57,598 nt of DNA from Desulfosporosinus sp. FKB. Lineage in GTDB: Bacteria; Bacillota; Desulfitobacteriia; Desulfitobacteriales; Desulfitobacteriaceae. This document shows positions 1-8,412 of the stretch, one piece after another. The DNA is taken from positions 1 to 57,598 of the forward strand of contig NZ_NADJ01000011.1 of the NCBI RefSeq assembly GCF_002196705.1. The letters run 5' to 3'. The notes beneath the pieces are model-generated. The model had not been told where the DNA came from, made no database searches, and saw only the letters and a program-made list of their open reading frames with translations. The translations under genes and the position numbers were made by a program. Each line of letters starts with the position of its first letter. The first letter of the stretch is position 1.

Positions 1-106
1 AATGCTTGATAAAGCTTGTTAAACAGTAAAATTCCAATGGAATTGTCTGAGTTAAGATGCAAGAACTCAAACTGGTGACCAAGTTTCCGCCGGGAAATAA
101 CTCCTA

Positions 107-697
107 TCAGGGTGCGAAACTTAAATAACTACTATCACCATAATAAACCTTAGAACCATCGTTGCAATCATTTGTTTCTGAATTTTTTAAATTAAACATG
201 TTTTTATTAATAATATCAAATATCTTATATGTTAAAAGCACCCTACATTTAGATGGACAACAACCTTTATCATATGTGTAATACGTATATGACCCACTTT
301 GATCTGGTATAACTACAGCTAAAACTGCGTTTGTCTTACTCGTTACTGACTGACCACTACTATTTACTCTTGACACTTCTTTTAATGAATATGAAATTTC
401 TCTTGGAATCCATTGGTCTTTATCAGCTTTCAAAGCATCTCTCATATTTTTAGAAATCATTATGATTGTTAAAGTACTATCATATATCCTATTTTTCAAC
501 TTTTCCCAAATGGTTTCGTCACTTAACAGTGAAAGATCTTCTCCATCAGACTCCCCCTTATAAACGTGGTCAGAACTATCGATTGTATCTTCAATTTTGT
601 CAACATAATCTCTAACTGTACAACCATTAGAACTATCTGTAATATTGTACACATCATCGTCTGCATATTTATAAGATATAAATATCTTACGTCCCAT
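107..697 (-). CDS. thsB: TIR-domain protein ThsB of a type I Thoeris anti-phage system
   Basis: In Thoeris, ThsB detects infection and its TIR domain converts NAD+ into a cyclic ADP-ribose isomer that switches on ThsA. The 196-residue product opens with a TIR first strand (FISYKYAD, residues 6-13). It has the segment WIPREISYSL with Glu100 as the likely catalytic glutamate, in the DUF1863/MTH538-like TIR style. Length fits the family. The start is ATG at 697 behind an AAGGGGGA ribosome site, 13 bp after the thsA stop, so the two genes are co-transcribed. The assignment rests on the TIR features plus the adjacent, very recognisable ThsA. Which phage signal it senses cannot be read from the sequence. 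The coding sequence is AT-rich compared with the cobalamin genes further right, which fits acquired defence DNA. Confidence 0.85.
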   Translation of the reverse strand: MGRKIFISYKYADDDVYNITDSSNGCTVRDYVDKIEDTIDSSDHVYKGESDGEDLSLLSDETIWEKLKNRIYDSTLTIIMISKNMRDALKADKDQWIPREISYSLKEVSRVNSSGQSVTSKTNAVLAVVIPDQSGSYTYYTYDKGCCPSKCRVLLTYKIFDIINKNMFNLKNSETNDCNDGSKVYYGDSSYLSFAP

Positions 698-710
698 CCA
701 ATAATCCCCC

Positions 711-2135
711 TTATAACTTGTTAATTATATTAATAATGGCTTTAATAATTTCCAAGTCTGGAATATTGGAATCTCCTAGAAGTTTGTACAATGATTTTAG
801 CTCCGGCCTCAGAATATATGATTCAAAATTATCTAATACTTTTTGCCATAATTGTTGAGCGGCGAAACCCGTAACTCCAACCGGGATAGGTATCGTACCA
901 TTTTTCACAGAAATCTCAAATTCTTCAAACATACCATTCGCTAGGATCACATTACCATTGTCATCAAACTTGTTACCAAATATAAAAATGGCTACTCCTA
1001 CGTTAGTTAACATGCTTTCCCGATGCTTAGTCCATAACTCAGTCAAAGGGGTCGTTCCAACGGTTATCTGTGGAAATGGCCTCGCCTTCAATCGCTTTTC
1101 AGGCTTTCCTAAACCTTTTGAATATATTTCCTCTAAAGCACCCGAAATAACACAACTACCAACCCCTAATCCAAATCCAGTAACTAAATCGTTACCATTG
1201 TTAATAATTGCTTTGCTTAAGTTAGATGCAAATAAAAATACTCTCTGCTGTCCCCATGTCCCAAAATCTGAAGCACTAGCAGATATAAAGATATTTTTGC
1301 GTTTAAGCATTAATTGCACTTGAAATAAAATTTCAGTTACTTCAGAGTACTCGTTAACTAAAAGAGGTTTTATACAATAACGTTTTAAATCCCTAACTCT
1401 GAGATCCTGTTTAGTCTGTGCATATATGTACTCGCTATCAGTTTCAAATTCCTCGCGTAATACTCTTTTCATAAAGCAATAATGTGGTCTTTGGTTCTCA
1501 CCCAATAATATCCGGATACGGCTAAGGATGTATCCCAAATTTGGATCATCAAAACTAAATCCAATAAACAGGAATGTTTTTGATACCAAATCACCTTGTA
1601 AGGCGGTAGTAAATAGCTGCCTTTTTAGGTTGTATCCCTCATAATCATCTTTGGTTAAAACTGCGTCGTTAGGGAAGATAACATCACCATGCATTTTATA
1701 TACTACTGCATCGCTATTAGGCATTGTTACGGCTAGATTCTCTACTGTTCTTTTGACATCAGGTCTTTTTCCTAAAACTTTAAGGGACTCCTCTATCAAG
1801 CTATCATAATTCGTTGTCCAGTAAGTCTTAATATGTAGTCTGGATAAAATCTCGTGGTTCTTAGTAATAGCACAATCCTTTGTAAACTCGTCTAAGAGGA
1901 CTTGATTTATCTTACCTCGACCACCATTCTCGTTAACGTGATATTGTGCAATCGCAATCAAATCGCTCTCTTTTTCTACATCTAGATTAAGGTCTAAAGC
2001 AACATCTCTTAATAGCTCTTTCCAGTTCACATAGCCAGCTGGTTTAGAAAGTCCTGCACCAGCAAAAATTGCTGCATTCGATTCCTCTATTGCACGAGAA
2101 TAAGTCCTTATAAATTCTTGAATAGATTGGTCCAC
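711..2135 (-). CDS. thsA: Thoeris effector ThsA, SIR2-SLOG NAD+ hydrolase
   Basis: ThsA is the effector of type I Thoeris: its C-terminal SLOG domain binds the cyclic ADP-ribose signal from ThsB and its N-terminal SIR2 domain then destroys NAD+, halting the infected cell. The 474-residue length matches known ThsA proteins (about 476). SIR2 motifs are visible: AAIFAGAGLS (about 21-30), YWTTNYDSLIE with the catalytic Asn, VYKMHGDV with the catalytic His, and FLFIGFSFDDPNL. The SLOG part starts near residue 281 (IFISASASDF) and carries the nucleotide loop SGFGLGVGSCVISG. All key residues are present, so the protein looks functional. The start is GTG at 2135 with GGAG 9 bases upstream. It is followed directly by thsB and separated from the SEFIR gene upstream by a perfect-stem terminator, giving a two-gene operon. 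Confidence 0.93.
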   Translation of the reverse strand: MDQSIQEFIRTYSRAIEESNAAIFAGAGLSKPAGYVNWKELLRDVALDLNLDVEKESDLIAIAQYHVNENGGRGKINQVLLDEFTKDCAITKNHEILSRLHIKTYWTTNYDSLIEESLKVLGKRPDVKRTVENLAVTMPNSDAVVYKMHGDVIFPNDAVLTKDDYEGYNLKRQLFTTALQGDLVSKTFLFIGFSFDDPNLGYILSRIRILLGENQRPHYCFMKRVLREEFETDSEYIYAQTKQDLRVRDLKRYCIKPLLVNEYSEVTEILFQVQLMLKRKNIFISASASDFGTWGQQRVFLFASNLSKAIINNGNDLVTGFGLGVGSCVISGALEEIYSKGLGKPEKRLKARPFPQITVGTTPLTELWTKHRESMLTNVGVAIFIFGNKFDDNGNVILANGMFEEFEISVKNGTIPIPVGVTGFAAQQLWQKVLDNFESYILRPELKSLYKLLGDSNIPDLEIIKAIINIINKL

Positions 2136-2225
2136 TTATTCCAACTCCAAACTTTCTCTATTATTCACTATACATTCCTCATTTTTCCTTCACTTCCTTC
2201 TCGATAGCAAAATTAATTTTAAAAA

Positions 2226-2260
2226 ACCAAAAATGCTAGATTATCAAATAATCTAGCATT
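2226..2260 (-). terminator. Intrinsic terminator between the SEFIR gene and thsAB
   Basis: Perfect 13-bp inverted repeat (arms 2232-2244 and 2248-2260, 3-base loop) followed on the minus strand by five T residues. It lies 71 bp after the SEFIR stop and 91 bp before the thsA start, so thsAB must have its own promoter in the short gap. Confidence 0.8.
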
Positions 2261-2330
2261 GCCTATACATGTTTTTCATCACAAATATTTTTAAAAGTAC
2301 AATGTGAATAACTTTTATTATCATCTAATA

Positions 2331-4028
2331 TTAAAAGTCATATTTCTCTATCAATTCGACCTTATTCATTTTTTCGATTAGGCTCTTTAATAAATTCTTT
2401 ACAAATATGAAGTCCTCATGGCAAATCTTATAGGAGCTATTACTATCTGTAAATACCATTAAACACCTTAAAAAATCATCAGCTTTTGAACAATTATAAT
2501 TATTATTGTTTATGTAACTTTCAAATTTATTAGTGTATAAATAATCACGTATGGCCCCCGCTACTACGTGAGGCTGTTCTTTAAGGTTTAATCCGTCCAT
2601 GCTTAGTTTTGACGTAATATAATTAAAATCTTTACTTGGAAATTCTTTTTCCAAGCAATAAGCTAATGCATCTCGTAAGTTCTTAAGTTCTTCAAATGTA
2701 ACACTAGCTTTAGATCTCATATAAAAGTATTGCATTTTCGAAATAATATCTTCTTCATTTCTACTAATAGAATCTAAAACTGTTGTTATATCAATATGGT
2801 TTTTTTTACAAACGAAAGGTATAAAATCATAAATCATCCAATCCCGAGCTGTTCGAATTCCCCACGTATCTCTTCTATTTATTTTGCAAGGATTTCCAAA
2901 ATTTGAGTTCAAAATATCACTTATTTTTATGAAAATAACAACATCATCCGAATTAATATTATCACTCTTTACGGCATAAAAACTAGCATGTTCCCCAGGG
3001 TTATAATTATTATTATTGGAAACTACCGGTGAAAAAACGTGAACATATCCACCGTTCTTTTGGAAGATATGCCACTCTGTTTTCCCATTATCCCAGTCAT
3101 AATAATTAGAGGTTTCAAGCATTTTATACCAAAATGATCTTTTTACGGTTACAATACTGAATGAATAATCATTTCTAAATGTATCAAAGGAATGTGTTTC
3201 AAATCTTGCTTCAAACTCAATTACCCTTTTACAGTATTTTTCCATATTTTCTCTTAACTCATTAATTAATTTTTTATAATATTTTGTATTTAACTCAAGC
3301 GAGAAATATTTGCAATTGAACATAATTTTATCTTCTTGCAATATATCATCAGCTTTTACTTCTCCTCTTGCTAAGGTCTTAAAAATATGCATTACCTGTT
3401 GATGTTCCAATGTAATTTTTGTGCCTTTATAAGTTAAACAAAGACTTACTCGAACAGGAATTTCTTCAAAGCTAAATAAGATACCAAAATCCATATTACT
3501 TTTCCCATCAAAATCACTTCTTTGGCTATATGTTTCAATAGAATTTTGAGCAGTATTATCTTGGCATAATATTTTACTCTTCATAGCATTGAGAGCACTA
3601 TTATAAATTTTATCGGAAGACATATCTATATAATCTAAATTTTTTAAATACCCTGGTATGTTTTTGCCATCTTTTTCTTTTACGCGCAAAATTGGAATTA
3701 TACATTTATATCCTTCGTGCTTTCTCATCATTATGTACTCTGTTTCAATTTCAACGCCACTTCTAACGGTAATTCCAGTTCCATCGTCTTTCTTATTTGC
3801 CTTGTAGACATAAGACGGAGTCAAAATAACGATAATAAAATCTGAGTTAAGTATGTTGTCAACAATAAACCTATCTTTATTCTGTGTCCCATCCCCAAAT
3901 TCACGTTGGTCTAAAATCACATTAAAACGCTCTTCACTTAACAAATCATTTTTTAACTTGTTAACCCATTCCTTATTACCAGCTTCCTCCCAACTATAGC
4001 TAATAAATATATTTATTCTTTTATCCAT
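2331..4028 (-). CDS. SEFIR/TIR-like domain protein with large C-terminal domain of unknown function
   Basis: 565-residue protein. Residues 1-160 form a SEFIR domain, a relative of TIR: IFISYSWE (7-14), the EWVNKLKNDLL helix, FNVILDQREFGDG (35-47), DFIIVILTPSY (63-73) and GVEIETEYIM (91-100). Single-gene SEFIR proteins have been reported as anti-phage systems, and TIR-family domains commonly consume or modify NAD+. Residues about 175-565 match nothing I recognise. They include a beta-rich stretch, a segment with repeated Asn around VVSNNNNYNPGEH, and a helical C-terminus; this part is the likely sensor or second effector. The start is ATG at 4028 with GGAGGAG 7 bases upstream. It is transcribed in the same direction as thsAB but behind its own terminator. 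It could be an independent defence gene or an accessory sensor for the neighbouring ThsA; the sequence does not decide. Confidence 0.75.
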   Translation of the reverse strand: MDKRINIFISYSWEEAGNKEWVNKLKNDLLSEERFNVILDQREFGDGTQNKDRFIVDNILNSDFIIVILTPSYVYKANKKDDGTGITVRSGVEIETEYIMMRKHEGYKCIIPILRVKEKDGKNIPGYLKNLDYIDMSSDKIYNSALNAMKSKILCQDNTAQNSIETYSQRSDFDGKSNMDFGILFSFEEIPVRVSLCLTYKGTKITLEHQQVMHIFKTLARGEVKADDILQEDKIMFNCKYFSLELNTKYYKKLINELRENMEKYCKRVIEFEARFETHSFDTFRNDYSFSIVTVKRSFWYKMLETSNYYDWDNGKTEWHIFQKNGGYVHVFSPVVSNNNNYNPGEHASFYAVKSDNINSDDVVIFIKISDILNSNFGNPCKINRRDTWGIRTARDWMIYDFIPFVCKKNHIDITTVLDSISRNEEDIISKMQYFYMRSKASVTFEELKNLRDALAYCLEKEFPSKDFNYITSKLSMDGLNLKEQPHVVAGAIRDYLYTNKFESYINNNNYNCSKADDFLRCLMVFTDSNSSYKICHEDFIFVKNLLKSLIEKMNKVELIEKYDF

Positions 4029-4204
4029 TTAAATCTCCTCCGAAATGTAAGCAAAATTCCAGGCTATACAGTTCATCTAACTGAAATCTTTTGCTTTCTC
4101 AAGCCCCCTAAAGATAACTCACCCTAAATATTCAGCATTTTTGTAGAAATTCCTTCTAAGATATTGGGTTAAAATCCCTCTTTTCTCAGTCGAATAAATA
4201 TCAA

Positions 4205-4355
4205 ACGCCAGACCCTCCATCAAAATATGGAACAATCTGGCGATTCTTAGCCCTAACTGTTTTCTATATTCATAACAGTCTCAAGGGTAGTCCTATTCAA
4301 TTGTTACACAATTTATACCCTATTTCTGAAAGCCGCTCTACAAGCGGCTTTCAGA
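4205..4355. repeat. Two hairpins in the gap between the SEFIR gene and the Spo0E-like gene
   Basis: The 4029-4469 gap has no gene I can support. It contains a stem built from CGCCAGA and TCTGGCG (4205-4242) and a perfect 13-bp stem with a 5-base loop (arms 4325-4337 and 4343-4355, core AAGCCGCT/AGCGGCTT). Neither is followed by a clear T run, so they could be weak terminators or remains of mobile-element ends. Confidence 0.5.
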
Positions 4356-4469
4356 CTGTGAGTTTTCTTAAACAAACAACGGTCTCCACGTGGTGTGTTC
4401 ATGGGTACATGTTCCCAAAATAACGTTTTCTTGCCCCGAGCACAATAATCGAAGACCACTTTATCTCAA

Positions 4470-4643
4470 TTATCTGTCCTCCATTATCCTCGTAAGTATT
4501 CCTTGATATCTATCTAAGGCGGTATGTAATTCGTGGCATGCTGCTACTGTTTCAGGATCAGTAAAGGAATTATTCTTTTGTACTTCGATGGTGCTTGAAC
4601 GCAATTCTTTGATTTGGTTTGTAATTCTATCCAATTCAGACAC
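4470..4643 (-). CDS. Spo0E-like sporulation regulatory protein (aspartyl-phosphate phosphatase family)
   Basis: Small helical-hairpin protein of the Spo0E family, whose members remove phosphate from Spo0A and so delay sporulation. The product has an N-terminal helix (LDRITNQIKELRSS), a loop with SFTDPETV, and a second helix (CHELHTALDRYQ) in place of the usual SQELD signature. The fold and length fit (57 residues), but the signature motif is degenerate, so phosphatase activity is uncertain. I prefer the GTG start at 4643 over the ATG at 4661 because the GGGGAGGG ribosome site lies between them, 8 bases before the GTG. It stands alone among decayed genes. The family is restricted to endospore formers, which supports the guess about the organism. 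Confidence 0.65.
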   Translation of the reverse strand: MSELDRITNQIKELRSSTIEVQKNNSFTDPETVAACHELHTALDRYQGILTRIMEDR

Positions 4644-4803
4644 GTATATATCCCTCCCCATTAATCATTAATTAGTATTTCCATAGATGATACAAAAATC
4701 AGGACTACCAAATAGCCCTTTTGTGGGGCCGTTTTTCCTGCCCCCTCACGTGTGTTGTGTGGGAAAAGGGACGGATCGAATCTAAAATGAACATCTATAC
4801 ACT

Positions 4804-4838
4804 AAAATGCAACTAAAACTATTGGCCAGTTGCATTTT
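4804..4838. terminator. Terminator-like hairpin
   Basis: Perfect 11-bp inverted repeat (AAAATGCAACT at 4804-4814 and AGTTGCATTTT at 4828-4838). There is a short T run on the plus strand and an A run that would serve the minus strand. It may end transcription entering from the right. Confidence 0.5.
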
Positions 4839-4910
4839 CCTTATCGATTGTTAATCCTTTGATTATACACGTCGACCGGTATTCTAACTGTTATCTTAGT
4901 GTTACACCTT

Positions 4911-4952
4911 AAATTCCATCATAAGCTTTTTGCAAAGCTTATGATGGAATTT
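4911..4952. repeat. Perfect 19-bp stem, 4-base loop hairpin
   Basis: Arms 4911-4929 and 4934-4952 are exact reverse complements around the loop TTGC. It sits about 90 bp beyond the end of the broken VOC gene on the minus strand. It could be that gene's terminator (bidirectional, T-rich on both sides) or an end of a lost mobile element. Confidence 0.65.
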
Positions 4953-5041
4953 CTTCATTTTCAGGAACGCCTCTGTCACTCGCTGTAATTGTTCTCTGTC
5001 ACCAAATTTCATCATCTCATCCATTATCGCAGGTACAATTT

Positions 5042-5737
5042 ACCACGATACTCCAAACTTGTCCTTAACCCAACCGCAATGCTCAGCCTCAGGTACAGCA
5101 GAGAGCTTGTCCCAGAAGTAATCAATCTCCTTCTGGTCCTTACAGTTTATCATGAGTGAAAATGCCTCATTAAAGCCAAAATCTACATCAAAGCCGTTGT
5201 CCATCGCAGAAAAAGCAATACCGTTCAGTTTAAAGGCAGTATAGTTTATTTTTGCCTTTGGTGACTCTGCCTCTCCTTCTTTGTATCTGCTGATTGTCCC
5301 TATTTCTGATTTTTCAAAAACCCAGTGTAGTACCTTACAGCTTCTTCAGCTTTCCCGCATGATTCATCTGAGAAAAGCAAGTTGGGTATAAATCTTTTGA
5401 ACGCTTTGTCCATGATCGGTAAGCATTAACTGCCAGGATTAACCGTACCGGTCCTGTACCCAACTATACCGCTTACTAAAGGGGTATTCACATCTTCTAT
5501 TGAGTAGCAAGCGACCATCAAGGAAATAGATGGGTTGAATTTGAAGAAAGGGCCAGCACTAATCGCCTTAAATTGCTGTCCGGCTAACTCAAAACTTACA
5601 CTTTCCGCGTCACCTGATGGGGTGTTTTCCATAACTGTTACATCCAATATTTTCGATTGGTCAAATAAACTGGTATAATACAGGGCCGCTTCTTTGGCCT
5701 CCGTGTCGTACCATAAATGCGGAACAATTTTTTGCAT
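5042..5737 (-). pseudogene. Broken tandem-domain VOC/PhnB-like (glyoxalase superfamily) gene
   Basis: Two halves of a VOC-family protein of the PhnB / 3-demethylubiquinone methyltransferase-like group. The N-terminal half (5426-5737, MQKIVPHLWYDTEAKEAALY to LMVACYSIEDVN) stops early in an unrelated tail. The second half starts at ATG 5413 (KAFKRFIPNLLFSD, GKAEEAVRYYT). It needs a frameshift after about 30 codons to read on through EIGTISRYKEGEAESPKAK, SLMINCKDQKEIDYFWDKL and AEHCGWVKDKFGVSW to the stop at 5042. Intact relatives are about 280 residues with both domains joined, so this is one decayed gene with an internal deletion and at least one frameshift. The exact frameshift position is inferred from the reading frames. 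The ribosome site AAGGAGGA precedes the original ATG at 5737. Confidence 0.75.
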
Positions 5738-5882
5738 AACAAGCTCCTCCTTAACACTACTTAATTGGATCTTATGGAGTTCATTGCACTGGGGACTACT
5801 GGTAACAAATGAGGTAAGTGGAACTCAACTTGTTACGTTTATCAGAAGAATGCGTCTTGTCATGATTTCTAAATGTTTTATT

Positions 5883-6080
5883 TTAAATTATTCCATTCTT
5901 CTTAAGACAATACCAAATGTTAATTACTAATGCGACACTAGTTACTATAGTTATTTCTAAAATTAAAGGAATAGTTATTGGAGTAGAACGCTTTTTAACC
6001 ACGTAAAGTATAATACTATCATTTAACGCAATAACGAGGACCCCTCTGATTATTAGCTCTGTAAATATACTCATTAACAT
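5883..6080 (-). CDS. Small hydrophobic membrane protein of unknown function
   Basis: About 65 residues with two likely membrane segments (roughly 5-28, ELIIRGVLVIALNDSIILYVV, and 37-58, TIPLILEITIVTSVALVINIW) split by a short basic loop KKRSTP. A very strong AAAAAGGAGG site lies 4 bases before the ATG at 6080 and 10 bases before a second in-frame ATG at 6074, so the true start may be either. I do not recognise the family. It stands alone between the VOC remnant and the DUF4256 gene. Confidence 0.5.
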   Translation of the reverse strand: MLMSIFTELIIRGVLVIALNDSIILYVVKKRSTPITIPLILEITIVTSVALVINIWYCLKKNGII

Positions 6081-6172
6081 CAAACCTCCTTTTTGATAAA
6101 TGAATACATTTGAAGAAAAGGAGACATTATGCGGAGTTTAAACGCGCGCTTTATAGGAGCAACTCTTCTAGG

Positions 6173-6709
6173 TTACATCCTTAGCGAGCCACGAAAACCC
6201 CTGCCAGCATAGTAGCATTCTGCTCCATTGTGGCACACAAACACGGTGTCATAACAACGATCACAAAAGATGGCTCCGCCGAGTTTTCTAATATTAGCAG
6301 GGGTCTTTACCCAGCTCGATGATTTCGTATCAAATTTCCCAAGTTTCTGTAGATCCTGGTATTGTTCTTCTGTTAAAAGTTCAATGCCCATGGCAGCAGC
6401 CATATCAAGAGCGTTATTTTCTGGTTTATGTTCTTTCCTTAACTCCAGCGCTTCACGGTCATAACAAATACTTCTGCGGCCTTTAGGACTTTCCGCTGAA
6501 CAATCATAAAAAATGTATTCGTCCGTCGTTTCATCAAAACCAACAACATCCGGTTCACCACCGGTTCTTTCCATTTCATTCAGTGCCCACAGTTTTTCTG
6601 GATTAGCTTCCAACTTTGCTTGAATTTTAGTCCATTCAAGACCTTTATGGCGGTTCATGTTTTTCTCAAAACGGGCTTGCAATGCTCCAAATAATTCTAT
6701 GGTTTCCAT
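6173..6709 (-). CDS. DUF4256 family protein
   Basis: 178-residue soluble protein matching the DUF4256 family of scattered Firmicutes and Actinobacteria; its biochemical role is unknown. Recognisable parts are FEKNMNRHKGLEW near the N-terminus, WALNEMERTGGEPDVV, EYIFYDCSAESPKGRRSICY, AAMGIELLTEEQY, and the C-terminal FCDRCYDTVFVCHNGAECYY. The last segment carries a CxxC and further Cys/His residues that could bind a metal. Full length for the family. The ATG at 6709 has GGGAGA 8 bases upstream. It appears intact although its neighbours are decayed. Confidence 0.75.
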   Translation of the reverse strand: METIELFGALQARFEKNMNRHKGLEWTKIQAKLEANPEKLWALNEMERTGGEPDVVGFDETTDEYIFYDCSAESPKGRRSICYDREALELRKEHKPENNALDMAAAMGIELLTEEQYQDLQKLGKFDTKSSSWVKTPANIRKLGGAIFCDRCYDTVFVCHNGAECYYAGRGFRGSLRM

Positions 6710-6928
6710 AGTTAGTTCTCCCTTATAGGTTCTCTATGTGCTTTGATAAAACCATTGTTCTTCTAATCTATTATCCAAATAATTTCTAAATTCAATTCGC
6801 ATTTTCCGACATACTCCTAAGGTTCAAAGTAACGGAGTTTCATAATTCTGATGCAAAAACCGTAAAAAAATGTTTCCCCACACTACTCTTGCAGTACAGA
6901 GAAACACATGATTTTTTGACCAAGACCA

Positions 6929-7201
6929 CTATATATAGTGGCTACACCACTTGGTTTTTCCATATTTAGTGTTGTGTTTTCTTTCGAGGCGAACGATGCT
7001 CTCAACGTGCTGCGTCCACGGCAAAATATCAGCCCCATAAAGTATAACGAAATAATCTCCACCATCTTTCACTACTCCACATCTCTCGGTTGCCGGTTGC
7101 CGATAGTTTTTAAACTTTTGAATATATGTGATTCTACACTCTATAATGCCCTTCCTATTACCTATATCAATCTTAAAAACTTTTAGTAATTTTATCGGCA
7201 A
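6929..7201 (-). CDS. Uncertain small hypothetical protein, possibly a gene remnant
   Basis: A 90-codon frame beginning with TTG that reads through TERCGVVKDGGDYFVILYGAD and VESIVRLERKHNTKYG. The composition is protein-like, but there is no convincing ribosome site, and overlapping frames of similar length exist on both strands (6883-7065 minus, 6938-7186 plus). I do not recognise it. It may be a fragment of a larger gene lost during decay of this accessory region. Confidence 0.25.
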   Translation of the reverse strand: MPIKLLKVFKIDIGNRKGIIECRITYIQKFKNYRQPATERCGVVKDGGDYFVILYGADILPWTQHVESIVRLERKHNTKYGKTKWCSHYI

Positions 7202-7437
7202 CTTTTCGAGTTAATTTAGTTAGAGCTAGGGTTGTATAAAGAGACCTTTGTTAAACCTTTTAATTTCCACAAGATGGGTCTCTACACGAAAAGGGGGGTG
7301 CATTTTTAAATAATTTATATGCAGAAATAGAAATAGCACCGCACAAAACGATGCTTAAACAACCTATAAACGCCGAAAAGCCCAGCAATGCTGGACTTCG
7401 TATGTTCAAAAATTGTATCAATTATTGAGTACTCATT

Positions 7438-7451
7438 TGGTGGAAGCGAGG
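7438..7451 (-). repeat. Perfect copy of the ssrA 3' end (candidate attachment site)
   Basis: The 14 bases TGGTGGAAGCGAGG are identical and in the same orientation as 12053-12066, the 3' end of the tmRNA gene with its encoded CCA. Such duplication is the usual trace of integration at a tRNA or tmRNA 3' end. The surrounding bases do not fold as a tRNA. The gap 7202-7947 otherwise holds a short reading frame at 7489-7581, a hairpin near 7376-7395 and a terminator at 7743-7773. Confidence 0.6.
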
Positions 7452-7488
7452 CATACCCACCCAAACCCACGCTTCTTAATTTGGAAAA

Positions 7489-7581
7489 CTACTCGATTTC
7501 GAGTCCTGCTGACGCTACCAACACGCTAAAGCCGCTTATATCAAGCACTTGACGTTTACTTATAGATCCTAGTCCATTCGA
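7489..7581 (-). pseudogene. C-terminal scrap of a reading frame beside the att copy, possibly integrase
   Basis: A 30-codon open stretch with no start (ending SGFSVLVASAGLEIE then TAG), preceded by an in-frame stop. Its end lies 37 bp from the ssrA-like att copy, where integrase genes of ssrA elements often end. The integrase identity is an inference from position and is not supported by catalytic motifs. Confidence 0.3.
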
Positions 7582-7742
7582 TTACCTAAATTGAGTATAA
7601 CGCCAAATACTTTTCATCGTCAATTTTAGCTTGAGCCAAAAAAAACACTTAACAAAAAACAAATATGAAACTGTAATTCCCATATATCATGATGAGGCAA
7701 TCATTTGAACTAATACACCCCAAAACTAAATACTTTCTGCCC

Positions 7743-7773
7743 AAAAAGTCCCTTGGCGTTACCAAGGGACTTT
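7743..7773 (-). terminator. Terminator after the 7948-8370 gene
   Basis: Perfect 12-bp stem (7745-7756 and 7762-7773, AAAGTCCCTTGG/CCAAGGGACTTT) followed by T5 on the minus strand, 175 bp after the stop of the upstream gene. Confidence 0.75.
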
Positions 7774-7947
7774 AGCTCACCTATTTATTCTGTGGATTAT
7801 ATTAGTTAGAGATTAATTAATTAATTAATCAATCTATCAATAGTCAATTGTCACCAACCTCGAGTGTAGTGACTAGGGTAAACGCTATACCAGAGGCATT
7901 CCTAAGTGGAATGACATTACCAGCTGGAAAACTGTTCCTGTTATTCC

Positions 7948-8370
7948 TTAAGGAACTATTTGACTAATTTCTGCCGGTACCAAGCGATGAGCTGCGACCA
8001 AATCCCCAGCAGCATCTATTCCCCAGACGGAGATCTCTACACCAGGGGCGATGGCGAGCAGGCCGAAGTCGATGGTGAACTGAAATTCAAGTTCATCTAA
8101 GTCCGCAAAATCGATTTCTTTAAATACATCCGGGCTAACCCCAGTTGGATTCAAAATAAACTGTTTGAGGACATACAGTGTAGTCACATGCGGGTTCTGT
8201 GGCGTTCCCGAAGGCACTGGCGCTCCAGTAATGAAAAACCCATTAATTGTAATTATAACAGGTAATATACTATCATTTTTGACTGCTATTATAATCTGTT
8301 TAGTTGGTCTAATTCCACTTGAGTTCATTGGATTTTCAATCACTCCGGTAGTTAATTGTAGAATAGCCAT
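7948..8370 (-). CDS. Hypothetical beta-rich protein, intact member of a tandem pair
   Basis: 140-residue protein starting MAILQLTTGVIENPMNSSG. It alternates hydrophobic beta-like strands (IIIAVKNDS, VIITINGFF, LEFQFTIDFG, VEISVWGIDAAG) with Pro/Gly turns. There is no signal peptide, membrane segment or cysteine. A broken paralogue lies directly upstream (8413-8640). I do not recognise a named family; the look is of a small structural or spore-surface-type protein, which is only an impression. I chose ATG 8370 because AAGGAG lies 8 bases before it; the ATG at 8379 overlaps that site. A good terminator follows at 7743-7773. Confidence 0.55.
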   Translation of the reverse strand: MAILQLTTGVIENPMNSSGIRPTKQIIIAVKNDSILPVIITINGFFITGAPVPSGTPQNPHVTTLYVLKQFILNPTGVSPDVFKEIDFADLDELEFQFTIDFGLLAIAPGVEISVWGIDAAGDLVAAHRLVPAEISQIVP

Positions 8371-8412
8371 TAAACACATCTCCTTCCATAAGTAGTTTTT
8401 TAGGATTGTCTA

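Noticed and set aside
958-1323. 121-codon plus-strand frame
   Set aside because: Lies inside thsA on the opposite strand; no ribosome site and no recognisable protein features.
7438-7530. Possible tRNA gene ending in CCA on the minus strand
   Set aside because: The anticodon and T-arm stems do not form and there is no matching acceptor 5' strand; better explained as a copy of the ssrA 3' end.
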